Assembly: GCA_048013815.1 (NCBI GenBank)
Contig: CM106585.1
Span: 16,058,001-16,122,000, forward strand
Direction of reading: 5' to 3'
Source of the DNA: Setoptus koraiensis
Lineage: Eukaryota; Arthropoda
Length of the DNA stretch: 64,000 bases
The first letter of the stretch is position 1. The number at the start of each line of letters is the position of its first letter. Position numbers and translations under genes: made by a program. Shown in pieces: positions 13,556 to 25,200 of this stretch. Under the pieces are notes generated by a model, which was given only the letters and a program-made list of their open reading frames with translations, ran no database searches and had not been told where the DNA came from.

Positions 13556-15525
13556 ATGGCGACAATCAACAAACGAAAAAGAAAACTCATGGACTATTAT
13601 CTTAGCAGCAACACTTGTTCGCCATCAAAATATTCCTCATCGTCGCCGTCGTCCTCATCGTCGTCGTCGTCATCATCATCCTCTTCTTCCTCCTCTTCCG
13701 CCTCGTCGACATCACTGACGTCGTCGTCGTCGCTAGTGCCAACACAACAACAACAACAACAGCACCAGCAGCAAATCAACCAAATACCTCAAAAGGAACC
13801 ACTCAAACACCCGCAGCCAACAACACCAGCAGGCCAAACAGACAGCCCCCAACAGAACAATAATTTGGCCCCAAATCAAATGTCCACAACATCAGCAGCA
13901 ACGCTCACAACAACAGCAACACCGACCCCAGCAAACGTAGCTACTAACTACAATAATGTTGTTGCGTCATCCACCAACATGGCAACAAACACCAGCACCT
14001 CGCAAGCAATAGTGGACTCCTATTTGAACATGATGACCAGCGATCAATTGTTGGCCATGACCATCACATTGTTTGACAATAATCAAACTTGTGCCTGGCC
14101 TAATTGTCACGAGACCGTGCAAGATTTTCAAGCTTTTATTAAACATTTGATTGGAACGCATAATCTTACAAAACAAAACAGCGAAATCACCACTAGGGAC
14201 ACATTTACTCAATTGAATATTGTTCAACAATTAGAAACTAATTACAACAAAGAAAGACTTAAATTAACTACTATGCTTCAACATTTGAATTATCTCACTG
14301 AAAAACCCACCATCAACACCACCGCTAACAACAACACCACATCCACATCCATTGATGGCGCCAATCCAGTCACAGTTGCATTGCCATTTACTAACAATAT
14401 TTTTGGTCAGCAACAACATGATCAGCAACATGATCTAATTCGCGATTCCGGCTTCTTGATGCCAAATAGCAGCAACAACAACAACAGATCAACACATGGA
14501 ACAACAATGATTAACAACCAAAACCTATTAGATAATAACAACATTAGCCGTTATAACACAAATAATTTAAATAATAATTATATAATTGATTACAGCAATA
14601 GTAATAATAATAACAACAACAATCTCCAATCAAAGCATAGTTACAATGATGCTACCAGTACTATTTTTCCTAATTTAAACCCAATTAGCGCCATAAAATT
14701 AAACAACAATCGATCCAATGTACTATATGACATTGAATTAGACGCCATACCAAGCCTATCATCTCTCATAGATAAGAATATAAACTTGATCTCTTTGGCC
14801 AACAATGACACAGGCCACGATTTTAGTAGATCATCAATAGACAAGGATCTAACAATGGGCGATAGAAACGATGGAGTTTCACCAATGATTGGCGGCGAAC
14901 CGTCTCATCAGCAATCGATATCACCATCCGAACGTCATGTCCGTGTCATGGAAAGGACCAATATAGATGTTTCCGATGGTAAGTACTTATTAACATAAGG
15001 AGCTGAAAAAATTCAACATTCTCCTCTAACCCTAATCAACTTAACTGACCGAATTCCTATATACTATCAACATATATGATCACATTATACATGTAGAGAT
15101 TGAAAAAAACAGAGAATACTATAGGACGGTCGACGTCAGGCCCCCATTTACATACGCCTCTCTTATCCGGCAGGCCATCAAGGAGGCAAGTGATGATCAA
15201 TTGACCCTAAATGAGATCTACAATTGGTTTCAGGATACGTTCTGCTACTTCAGGCGGAATGCCGCCACATGGAAGGTAACTATTGCAATATCAGCTTGAG
15301 CTTAAACTTGAGACGTAACTTACACTTGAACAACAACTAATCATTGCTCCATTATTTTTTTGTTTTGTTGATTCATTTCAGAATGCTGTCCGACATAATC
15401 TAAGCTTGCACAAATGTTTCGCCAGGCTGGAAAATGTCAAGGGAGCCGTGTGGACGGTGAATGATAATGAATTTTATCAGCGTCACGAGGGTTCCACCAC
15501 TAGGAATCCAAAAAAGATCATTTAA
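13556..15525 (+). CDS. FoxP: FoxP forkhead transcription factor (three coding exons)
   Basis: Joining 13556-14978, 15097-15275 and 15382-15525 gives 581 residues; all splice sites are GT-AG and phases match (1, then 0). The first exon carries poly-Ser, poly-Gln and Asn/Thr-rich stretches, then the FoxP-type C2H2 finger C179-W-P-N-C184 ... H197 ... H202, followed by the leucine-zipper dimerisation helix (I-V-Q-Q-L-E ... K-E-R-L, about 219-245). Exon 2 opens with E-I-E-K-N-R-E-Y-Y and the forkhead domain [14 protein letters not shown] (from 489). Exon 3 supplies recognition helix [13 protein letters not shown] (535-547) and V-K-G-A-V-W-T-V. The protein ends about ten residues after the forkhead, so it lacks the long C-terminal tail of vertebrate FoxP. 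It should bind DNA as a dimer in the nucleus. The start is the first ATG before the Ser tract; upstream non-coding exons are likely. AATAAA overlaps the stop (15525-15530). Confidence 0.95.
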
Positions 15526-15916
15526 ATAAATAGAATTATCCAGTATAATGATGAAAAAAAAACAATAGTTAATTAAATGAGTCCAACTAATTTAGAGGGT
15601 CAGTGACAGTTTGTGTTTTCGTCGCAAAAAAAAATGTGCAACAGTTTGAAACTCGCGCTTTATTCTGACAATACAAAGAGCGGGCTTTTTTATCATCACA
15701 CTAGTGCGCATTCCTCAACGGTTTTGGGTTCAATGATTGAACTTCAATCGAACTGACCATCATCAAATCCAACTTACCTGTTTGACGCCGTTTAATATAA
15801 ACTAGCCAATATATCATAGCATCTAATATAATCATAATCATCATAAATACCCCACCCCAGCCTCGCCATTATCAATTAATTTCTATTTACTCATACACCA
15901 ATCAATTAGTCAGGCG
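15526..15916. other. 391-bp spacer between FoxP and the RecQ helicase
   Basis: AT-rich intergenic DNA with FoxP 3' UTR at its left and the helicase leader at its right. Nothing else is recognisable. A pyrimidine-poor AG four bases before the helicase ATG is a weak acceptor at best. Confidence 0.5.
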
Positions 15917-18196
15917 ATGGCAACAGAGATACCCCTAATTTGTTTATCAGACGATGAGGAAGAAGAATTCGAATTCTCAGACGATGTCATTGAATATCAT
16001 GAAACTCCTAGTCTACCAGTAATAAATTTACACAGCCAACCTAATTTACCTGACAACACCGAACCCAAAGTGGTCTTCTACAACAACATCGATTATGACA
16101 CCATATCGTCAATACGTTCGTCTCAGACCCCTCGCACGGAGATCCCCTATGACCCGAGCGTTTATTTCAATCAAAAATACAAATCAAATACAAAATCTTC
16201 CAGCAACTTGCATCCTAACGGGAATCACGGGTCAGATTCGTTCACCGATAACTTTCATCCTTCTAGAAATAACGGAACTAATTCATTTACCAATAACATC
16301 AATTCGAACAGGAATAATGGCTCAGATTCATTCACCTATGATCATCATTCTAGTAGGAATAATGGGACTGATTCATATACAAACAACTATCATTCTAGTA
16401 GGAATAATATGACTGATTCATATACAAACAACTATCATTCTAGTAGGAATAATGGGACTGATTCATGTACCAACAACCATTATTCTAGCAGGAATAATGG
16501 AACTAATTCATTCACCAACAATTATCACCCTAGCAGGAATGATAGAACTGATTCATTTACCAACAACCATAACTCTAGTAGGAATAACGGAACTGGTCAA
16601 TTTACCAACAATTATCATTCTACTAGGAACCATGAAAATGATTCATTCAACCACAATTACCATTCTGCCACGAAAGACGAAACAGATTCGTTTGCTGATA
16701 ACTTGCATCTTAAAGAGAATCAAGAAACCGATATATTCACCTACATATCAATTGATGATGATGCCAGCCAAAAGAATAGTGGTGACGATTCTCACCTAAA
16801 GAGAACAGATTTCGCCCATTCGGCCAAGCTTCGATCTATGTTTGAGTCTCAGTTCAAATTCAAGGGATTTAGGAAAAACCAGTTCGAGGCAATCAATGCA
16901 GCATGTTTAGGTTTCGATTGTCTCATACTGATGCCAACTGGTGGAGGAAAATCCATCTGCTATCAATTACCTGCCATGGTTGGAGGCGGCGTCACAATTG
17001 TGGTCTCCCCACTCAGATCATTAATAGAGGATCAAGTTAACAAGTTGAGAAAATTAAATATTAGAGCTTCCGCTCTTTCTAGTGAGACTCCCGATGATGA
17101 GCAAGAAATGATTTACAATGACTTGCGATCCAGCCAACCAGGCCATAAATTGTTGTATGTTACCCCAGAAAAGTTGAGTAAAAGTAAACTCATGTTGAAT
17201 GTTCTCCAGCATTTATATGAGTCGCAAAAATTAGATCGCTTCGTGATCGACGAGGCTCATTGCGTAAGCCAATGGGGTTTCGATTTCAGGCCCGATTATA
17301 GCAAATTAGGATCGTTAAGGAAAGATTTTCCTACAGTGCCAATCATGGCCCTAACCGCTACCGCACCGCCAAAAGTAAGGCGAGATATCATATCACAATT
17401 GCGAATGCGCGATGATAGAAACAAAGTTTTTATTCAAAGTTTCAACCGACCCAACATCAAGTTTGAAGTGAGGAAGAAGATTGGCAAAACCTCTACGAGT
17501 GAAATAATCAAATTGATCGACAAAAATTTCAAAAACCAATCTGGTATTATTTATTGTCTATCTAGGAATGATTGTGAAACCGTTGCTGCAGAGCTGAGAG
17601 ATAATGGTATCAAAAGTGTTCCCTATCACGCCGGATTGGACCCTGTGAAGAGACGAAATGTTCAAAATGGCTGGGACAAAAACATATGCAATGTCATTTG
17701 TGCAACAATTGCCTTTGGTATGGGTATAGACAAGCCAGACGTTAGATTCGTTATTCATTATTCTATTCCTAAATCCATTGAAGGCTACTATCAAGAAGCT
17801 GGCCGTGCCGGACGTGACGGTGAGTTATCGCATTGTATTTTGTATTACAACGGAGGGGACATAGTTAGAATGAAGCACATGCTTAGGAGGAGCGGCGGTT
17901 TCGGTAACAAAGGACCTAATTTGGATGAAACTAATCTCAATCAGATCGCATCATACTGCCAGAATACTAAGGAATGTCGCCGTGCTTATCTATTGAGATA
18001 TTTAGGTCAGAAATTTGATCCCATAAACTGTATTTCAAACAGAGAAACAGCTTGTGATAATTGTTTGCGCAAGGAGCTTAAAGGGGGTTGCGATGAAAAT
18101 GATGAAATCTCGCCGAGTCAATCTGTCTATTTTAGTGAAGCAAGAAGTGCAAAGAAGCCCTTCTATTGCAGAAAAAAGCAGAAGACCACGACGTAG
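15917..18196 (+). CDS. BLM-like RecQ DNA helicase, intronless and lacking RQC winged helix/HRDC
   Basis: Encodes 759 residues in one exon. The N-terminus starts with hydrophobic I-P-L-I-C-L-S directly followed by D-D-E-E-E-E, a classic SUMO-interacting-motif layout. Residues about 103-275 are a degenerate 15-residue tandem repeat (S-S-R-N-N-G-T-D-S-F-T-N-N-Y-H). The helicase core follows: Walker A T-G-G-G-K-S (341-346), V-I-D-E-A-H-C-V-S-Q-W-G (DEAH plus the RecQ aromatic loop), F-N-R-P-N, S-G-I-I-Y-C-L-S-R and Q-E-A-G-R-A-G-R-D-G. The RecQ zinc cysteines are present (Y-C-Q-N-T-K-E-C-R-R, then ...N-C and C-D-N-C). The wording is closest to BLM rather than RECQ1, RECQ4 or RECQ5. The protein stops just after the zinc module with a basic K-K-Q-K tail, so the winged helix and HRDC domains are missing. 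It should be a 3'-5' nuclear DNA helicase, or a reduced paralogue of BLM. A spliced continuation was looked for to 18.5 kb and not seen. Confidence 0.9.
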   Translation: MATEIPLICLSDDEEEEFEFSDDVIEYHETPSLPVINLHSQPNLPDNTEPKVVFYNNIDYDTISSIRSSQTPRTEIPYDPSVYFNQKYKSNTKSSSNLHPNGNHGSDSFTDNFHPSRNNGTNSFTNNINSNRNNGSDSFTYDHHSSRNNGTDSYTNNYHSSRNNMTDSYTNNYHSSRNNGTDSCTNNHYSSRNNGTNSFTNNYHPSRNDRTDSFTNNHNSSRNNGTGQFTNNYHSTRNHENDSFNHNYHSATKDETDSFADNLHLKENQETDIFTYISIDDDASQKNSGDDSHLKRTDFAHSAKLRSMFESQFKFKGFRKNQFEAINAACLGFDCLILMPTGGGKSICYQLPAMVGGGVTIVVSPLRSLIEDQVNKLRKLNIRASALSSETPDDEQEMIYNDLRSSQPGHKLLYVTPEKLSKSKLMLNVLQHLYESQKLDRFVIDEAHCVSQWGFDFRPDYSKLGSLRKDFPTVPIMALTATAPPKVRRDIISQLRMRDDRNKVFIQSFNRPNIKFEVRKKIGKTSTSEIIKLIDKNFKNQSGIIYCLSRNDCETVAAELRDNGIKSVPYHAGLDPVKRRNVQNGWDKNICNVICATIAFGMGIDKPDVRFVIHYSIPKSIEGYYQEAGRAGRDGELSHCILYYNGGDIVRMKHMLRRSGGFGNKGPNLDETNLNQIASYCQNTKECRRAYLLRYLGQKFDPINCISNRETACDNCLRKELKGGCDENDEISPSQSVYFSEARSAKKPFYCRKKQKTTT
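16223..16740 (+). repeat. 45-bp in-frame coding minisatellite
   Basis: About eleven and a half units of 45 bp, each encoding 15 residues of the type N-N-G-T-D-S-F-T-N-N-Y-H-S-S-R. The central units are nearly identical, the outer ones degenerate, as expected for unequal crossing-over or slippage centred in the array. The repeat is Asn/Ser/Thr-rich and probably disordered. Confidence 0.95.
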
Positions 18197-19248
18197 TCAG
18201 AATGATCAAGATCGCCTATTATTCTGATAAATGACCAGAAATTATTATAAAAAGATGTCGTATGCACCATATGATTGTTAGATATATTTTGACGGTCATT
18301 TTTAATCCAAAATGTCATCATGAATTTCTCATGACTAACAACAAAAGTTCAATTTTTCTATGACCTTGTCTACTCTATCGTCTATCACGACTGGCTCACT
18401 GGTAATGTGCACCGCAATTTGATATCTTTCTCTTTCTGCCGACTGGCTCACGCTTAGCTTGGTGGTCATAATTAGACATGTAGCTTTTTGTGTAACTATT
18501 GTGTAACTATTATGACCTCCAGCAAGTTGACTTGTGTGTGTGGCTTGGCACTAACAAGTTGAGATAAGCAACCTGGTGTTCTTTTCGAAGTTCGAACTTC
18601 GAACGCTCTAATCGACCGTTAGTGGAGAGGGCCGCGTGCACCGCCAGGGGACGCTCCGCAAAGATGGATTGCGCTTGGATCCATTTGTGTGTGATCACTG
18701 ACCAACTATGGGGCAATTGATGGTGGCCAGTGATATAAGTTGTTAGTGATGATGAACTAATGATTGTGTGAATACTCTAGATATGCCAGACACTAGGTAC
18801 ACACTTTCAATTCTTTGGCCAGATGAAAATTTCAAGTTATTTGAAGAGATGGATTTTCATCATGTTGCTGCGAAGATGATGATGATGAATTTCGGTCAAA
18901 AGTGGTTTCTTTAGCGCCAATTGTTGTATTGTTTGATGTTATGATGGCGACTACGACGACGACGACGGTGATGCTGATGCTGATGATGATGCTGATGATG
19001 TTGATGATGATGTGAGAGAATCGGCATCAGATGATGTGAATTCTTTTCTACTAGCCGCTAATGTCCGTTTATATTTAACCCTTGTTGGAGCTTGTTGCTC
19101 GAACACACACACACACACACATAGACACACGGCCGAGCGAAGTGAACTATGGCGAGCGATGGTCTTACCACTATCTAATCACTTTCAATTTGCTGGTCAT
19201 GTCCAATTTGTACTACTCAGCGAAGTTCGAACTCATTCTTAAATGTGC

Positions 19249-19279
<31 letters not shown>
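19249..19279. repeat. (TA)n microsatellite
   Basis: About 15 uninterrupted TA units. Confidence 0.95.
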
Positions 19280-19283
<4 letters not shown>

Positions 19284-21283
19284 TATCTGGCATGTGTGTG
19301 TGTGTGTATGCGATCAGTGTCATATTACTGGACCACTTGAGGAGTTACTAGTTCACACTGGTTGGTGTCTCAAGTGAAAATTGGAAAACTTTTCAGTCGC
19401 CTGTATGTGTCTGTATGGACGAGTATCCGCGGGCAACGGTTGCGCCAGTGGACATTTGAATTGTTTAATATCGCACATCTTAAACAACCAACTCGAACAG
19501 CGGCGGCTCAAATGGACAGCGTTATTTAATTTGAATACACGAACAATTTTAGCAAATCAAGCTAGACAGCGAGAGAAAATGAATGTGTGAAGTGTGCTAC
19601 GAATGAGCGTCGTTATTGCGCAATCGATTAGAACTGGAGGATATATCACACGCAATTGTAATATTGAGCCAACATTCAACAGGTGCAACATACTTGTTGA
19701 GATTATTGCAACTTGCAACAGATTGTTCAGCGTCGAGCGTTTTGGTTGGTGCTTGACCAGCCAAAGTAGGCACATTGGCTGTAATTGTTGAGACTGAGCG
19801 GCTGAGTTGCTGAGTTGACCGCTGGCCAGTGGTCAGTGGTCACAAGACTGAGCGGCGGCCAGTGGCGAAAATAAAGTACATATTTCATAAACGAAATATG
19901 TGCAATGATATTCAGAGAAGCAATTGGCAATTTCGCAAAGACGAACGACGAAGAAGCGAGAAACAATTCGTTGCGAACACCCAACAGTCAACCGCCGGCC
20001 GCGAGCCACAAAACGAGATCGGGCGCCAACCGACAGATTAACAAGTGCCTTTAACGAGGGCCGCTATCAACCGGCGTTTCAAAACAACATTCGTGTCACC
20101 GTGCGCCGACCAGGCACCACGGTGCCCCCTCCCCCGCCCGATGCCTGCAACCTGTTGCAACTGGCCGGGCAGCGCTGGCAACGAGACAGGGTCAGACGGC
20201 CGACGGCGGCGGCGGCGGCGGCGGGCAGAGGCGGCAAGAGGAGAAACTTTTCGTTGGCCGTTACGCAATCCTTGTTGTTGTTGCTGTTGCTGCTGCTGCT
20301 GCTGTTGTCAGTGTTGTTGTTGCTGTCATGCAACAAAACTAGCAGCAGCATTGTTGCAGCAGCGACAAGACAACGGCACAATACCGTTACTTTGTGTGTG
20401 TGTGTGTTCGTACTCCAACAGTGTGTGTGCAACTGACAGGAGCGAGCTTGCCAGTGTGCATGACGCAACAGCTTGACGGCTGCATCACCTGACGGGGCAA
20501 GAGCATTCGCGGCGCCAGGCAACAGTAACAAGAGCGCTCGACAATAGGACAAGACGACAAGCGACAGTTTTCAGGTAGACAGACGCGCTCGCTCGCATTG
20601 ATAATTTTCGGTCCGTTAATGGCACTTGTCGACGCCAGCAGCAGCAGCATCTATACACCATAATACAAGCGTATAATACCAACGACACAACGGGAGCCCA
20701 ACGGACAGCGCTCGGTTTTTGGCCAAAGTCTCAACAAAGTCAACATAAACCAATTTACAACCAACTCAAATAAGTGCTCGCAACAAATATTCAAGACAAG
20801 TCGCCGATTGTGCAATAGTCAATTGCGCCCATCATCGATTAGCCCATCATCGATTGGGCAACAGCATCATAGGCAACGGCCCTCTGTTACATGATAATAA
20901 TATCACCTTGTTGTAACATCATCTTTGCGGGCAAGTTGATTTTTGCCGCCGTTAGTTGGCCCTGTAGTGCATTAGTAGTGGTGGCATTATCATTGCCAAT
21001 TGAGTGCTTCAAAGTTGCATCACTGTCACAACTTGTGACACTGTCAAAAATAACCGTGTCGAGCAACGGTCACTGGCAAACTGCTGTCCGCACACACACC
21101 AAGCAACCAAAGTAGCCCAATAGTGATAATTAGAGTAGAACAACAAGCGGCCTTGGCAACAATTGTGTGCATCGCATTGAACGGCCACCGATTGCATCAC
21201 TTGTTTTGGGCCTGCGACGGAGACAACATCAATTAGCAATTAGCTGTCGCTGTTCCTCCTCACAAGCAGCAGCAGCAACAACA

Positions 21284-21358
21284 ACAACGACAACAACAAC
21301 GACAACAACAACGACAACAACAACAACGACAACAACAACGACAACAACAACGACAACA
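21284..21358. repeat. CAA/CGA triplet array
   Basis: Twenty-five triplets alternating CAA and CGA in short blocks; poly-Thr or poly-Asn in translation, with no evidence of use. Confidence 0.9.
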
Positions 21359-21698
21359 AGCAACGAAAAGACTGGAAAATGATAATGTTCCAGTTGCAGC
21401 AAACAAACTAATAGAGCATAAAGACTAGAGAATATTCATATTGTCACTAATTAACTGCTGCCACCACTCACACAGCCAGTTGGCGACTCACTTAGGCGGC
21501 CAATAACTGCTGGCTCAGTGTGACCTTGTTGCTGCTGCCGCACCGATGTTTTGTTGTCGTGATTTTCTGGCCTCGTCTCGTCACTGGAGTGGCTAGTTGC
21601 TCAGTTGTCCAATTCGAGGCTGTGTCAGCAGCGCAAAATATACAATAGCGCAAAATATCCACGACCATATATCGACAACCATCAATTCGGCCAACCTG

Positions 21699-21765
21699 CA
21701 ACCTGACAGCGGCCAGCAAGCAACCCGACAGCGGCCAGCAAGCAACCTGACAGCGGCCAGCAAGC
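21699..21765. repeat. 22-bp tandem repeat, three copies
   Basis: Three copies of a 22-bp unit (caacctgacagcggccagca with two further bases), differing by about one base. Confidence 0.9.
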
Positions 21766-22288
21766 GAACGCGCCCAAATGTTAGCCGGTGGCACTGTCGC
21801 CAATTACCAATTGTCAGTCAGCGTTTGTCATCATCGGCATGATAATTGCGAGCATCAATCCGACCTGAGCAAGCAAACAACAAATTGTATTAATTGTTGC
21901 CGTAATCAATCCGCAAACAATGGTCTCGCCGACAGCAATCACATCATGTGGGCACTGTAACGGTCAGCAGTCGAGACTGGCTATGAAGCCGTCGAAGAGA
22001 AGGAAACGAAGAAAAGACATACTAGTGTACAACGAGGCCATTTCATGCAGTATCATTCGCGCAAATTCTAATCACGTAATAAATCAGAGCCGCTTACACA
22101 CAACAGATCGACAACGACACAATAATCAACAGCAACACTGCCCACGGGCGTGTTCATTAAATTCATTCATGTTTCCTAATTATAATTATAAATCATCAAT
22201 TAACGCGACCATAATATGTTCACATGACAATAGCGACACAAATACTCGCCACTCAACACAAACAAATATCATCACAACGGCCGGCAGC

Positions 22289-25200
22289 ATGAAGAGGAGC
22301 AACAAGTGGCACAAGTTGTATTTGTTGCTGCTAATTGCAATCATAGGTAAGTAGACACACAAACATAATTTAATGAGGCGACTGACAAACTAGATCTGAT
22401 AAGGCAACCGACAAACTAGATCTGATGAGGCCACTAACAAACTAGATTTTGTAAACTAACGAACCCGATCCTCTTTTGACAAACATCGCTCGCAACAGCT
22501 GACAATTCACATGGCGCCAACTATGCAAACAACAACGACGACAGGCCAAACGAGCATGCAAACTATAATCACAATCAAAATTCCATGGCGTCTAGCTCAA
22601 TCGGAGAGAGTAGCAATCAGCGGTTGGATTCAGCCAGTTCATTGGATCATGCACACGAAAATCGTCATGGCAAAGACGACAACAACAACAACAGCGACAC
22701 TACGGCCTGGTTATCGTTGTTAAACAGCTCAAGCAGATTAAGATCAGACCCGGCCAAGGCCTCTGCAACTACACTAAGCGACGGCCACAATAACAATGGC
22801 ACAACAGCAGCAACAACACCAGCAGCAACAACAACAACAACAACTACGACAACGACAACAACATCAACAAACCATGATGCTAGTGCAACAACCGAGCCAA
22901 CAACAAAAGATGATGATGATGACGCAACTACTGTCTATGCGATTAATAAGGTGTTACACACAGGCCATAGAGGCACACAGGTATCTGGAGCGGTATCGTA
23001 TGACGATATTGCAACAACAATCGCTCTTTCAGCCGCTAGTGCCGCTAATCAGCAGCAGCAGCATCACGACATTCAAGACCAACAACAACAACAACAACAG
23101 CAACAACAACAGCAACAACGACAACGACAACAACAGCAACAGGTGAGTTTTTTCATTTTCAATTCAATAGCCAATAATGAGTGGAGGCAAATCAATTGCA
23201 ATCAATTGAGTTGTTGGTCTTTTGTAGACGAAACCAAAGACGAGAATAGCTGCCCGGCCGCTTGCCGTTGAACGTTGATCTCTCGAGAGTTGCGAGTCAG
23301 AAGGTCGGCGCGGCTTGATGAACTTGCAGCAAAAAGACAATATGTCACTAGGGTTACTTTCGCCCTCTGCTGCTGTCAATACGACAGTTATATATATATA
23401 GCGCGCAACATTGGAGCACTGGACATGGCACAAACACAACGGGGCAACCCAGATCAATTGTTGCGACTTTGTATTTGTGGCCATTGTGACAAGTGGGCCA
23501 CATTATTATTATTATTATTATTATTATTGCTGTTGTTATTATTATGCTGATCGGTGTGCGTTCGGTGTGGAGCTCATCAATGGCCAGTTATTTCGCCATT
23601 GATGAGCCATCGAGTGTGTACGCACTGTGACAAATGACAATGCCAGCGTCAGCTGACCAGCATCTTTTGACAGGCCCACCAATGACCAATGTCACTGTCA
23701 CTGCTGTCACATTGACAAAGAGCCCTGGTGACCAGTGGTCACTGTCACCTGAGTGCCGCACACAACAGTCTGTTTGTGCGCCGTGGGCAGCTTGATTGCG
23801 CAGCTTGCGTCATTTATGCAAATAAACACACACACACACACACTCACATTGTGACACTGAAAACACTGTTGCGCAATGGTAGCGACACTCAACTGACCAA
23901 CTGGACGCCAACGAGTTTCAAACTGGCCAATTAACTGGCTGGAAAATAAACAAAATTTCAAGTGAGCGCTTGCAAATATTTGTCTCAGTAATTGTTTTAT
24001 GTCGTCCGAGCAGCCGACCGAGTTAGCTCGGCATAGTGCATAATTGTTGCTGGCGCCATTGTCGCAGCCATGACACAACACACGACACAACACACGACAC
24101 AACACACGACACAACACATAATGTGACACATGATGTGATACATGATGTAATATTGTGCCGCATTCCAGTGCAGTATTACATCATACATTATGCAGCGTGC
24201 GGTGTTAGACATCGCATGCAGGTGAGCACATATCTCACACTGGTTAGACACTGGTGCCCAACTAGTTATATTTAATTGCATCTTGGTGTTGTGAGTGTGT
24301 CCAATGGCAGCGCTCAGTTAATTTGATTAGAGCTTAGATTAGATTTGAGTGGAATGCGCATTGCGTCATATCTGTGGGGCTAACAAGTTTTGAGAGGTCG
24401 CAAAGACTCTGCCAAAGACTCTGCCAAAGACTCTGCCAAAGAGACGACAAACGATGAAAGTAAACAAACAAACGGCCGTGAGACAGATCCAGTGACAGTA
24501 GACAGAGCGAGACACAGTGTGCGGGGGAGAGCGAGAGTTCTCATCGAGATATGACCAACAAGACGCCAGCGATGACCCAAATGTCATCTGGTGCAAACAA
24601 ACTGCATTCAACTCTCTCTGTCTCTCTCCGTGTGCGACTTTCCCGATCACTGACAGTTCACAATTTGAACTTCATAACTCGAAATATCCCAACATCGTCA
24701 GTCACATATGTATGTATAGCTATAACTGTCATTGGGTAGACGTATTGTCACTTTCTTCTCACACACTCTGGCTGTCGTTACATTTATACATTGTTTGTAT
24801 TCTCAGCGGCTCGGGCTAATTGGCTCAGCGACGAAAATGAGCTCGCTCCCAAAAATGCCCGCCACTAAAATGCCCGCTACTAAAATGACCGCTCCCAGAA
24901 ATGGCCGCCACTGAAATGGCCGCCACTGAAATGGCCGCTACTAAAATAGCCGCGATGGTCGCCACGGCGACCCCATCACTCATAGCCTATGAGTCATAGG
25001 CCATGAGCCGGCCACGGGCGCCAGCGGCGCGGGTTGGCACGTTGGGCGGCGGTCGAGGGCCGCCAGTCGCAACTGCCGAGACTCTTGACTCAAGAGCGGA
25101 ACGGCGCTCAGGGGGCGCTCCCGGCGAGAGAGCCCGATATCGAGAGGGCCCGATATCGAGCGAGACCGTTAATTGGTCGATTGGTTAATTGGTGCGTCGG

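Larger units (their letters stand above)
18197..22288. other. 4.1-kb gene-free stretch upstream of the giant gene
   Basis: No gene recognised. It contains a 20-bp perfect palindrome (18584-18603), GAT/GCT triplets (about 18950-19015), an AT dinucleotide run (19249-19279), short CTG/CAG and GCG tracts near 20210-20350, CAA/CGA triplets (21284-21358) and a 22-bp tandem repeat (about 21699-21765). The last 370 bases are open in frame with the signal-peptide exon that follows, so the start of the giant protein could in principle be further upstream. Promoter elements were not identifiable. Confidence 0.55.
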
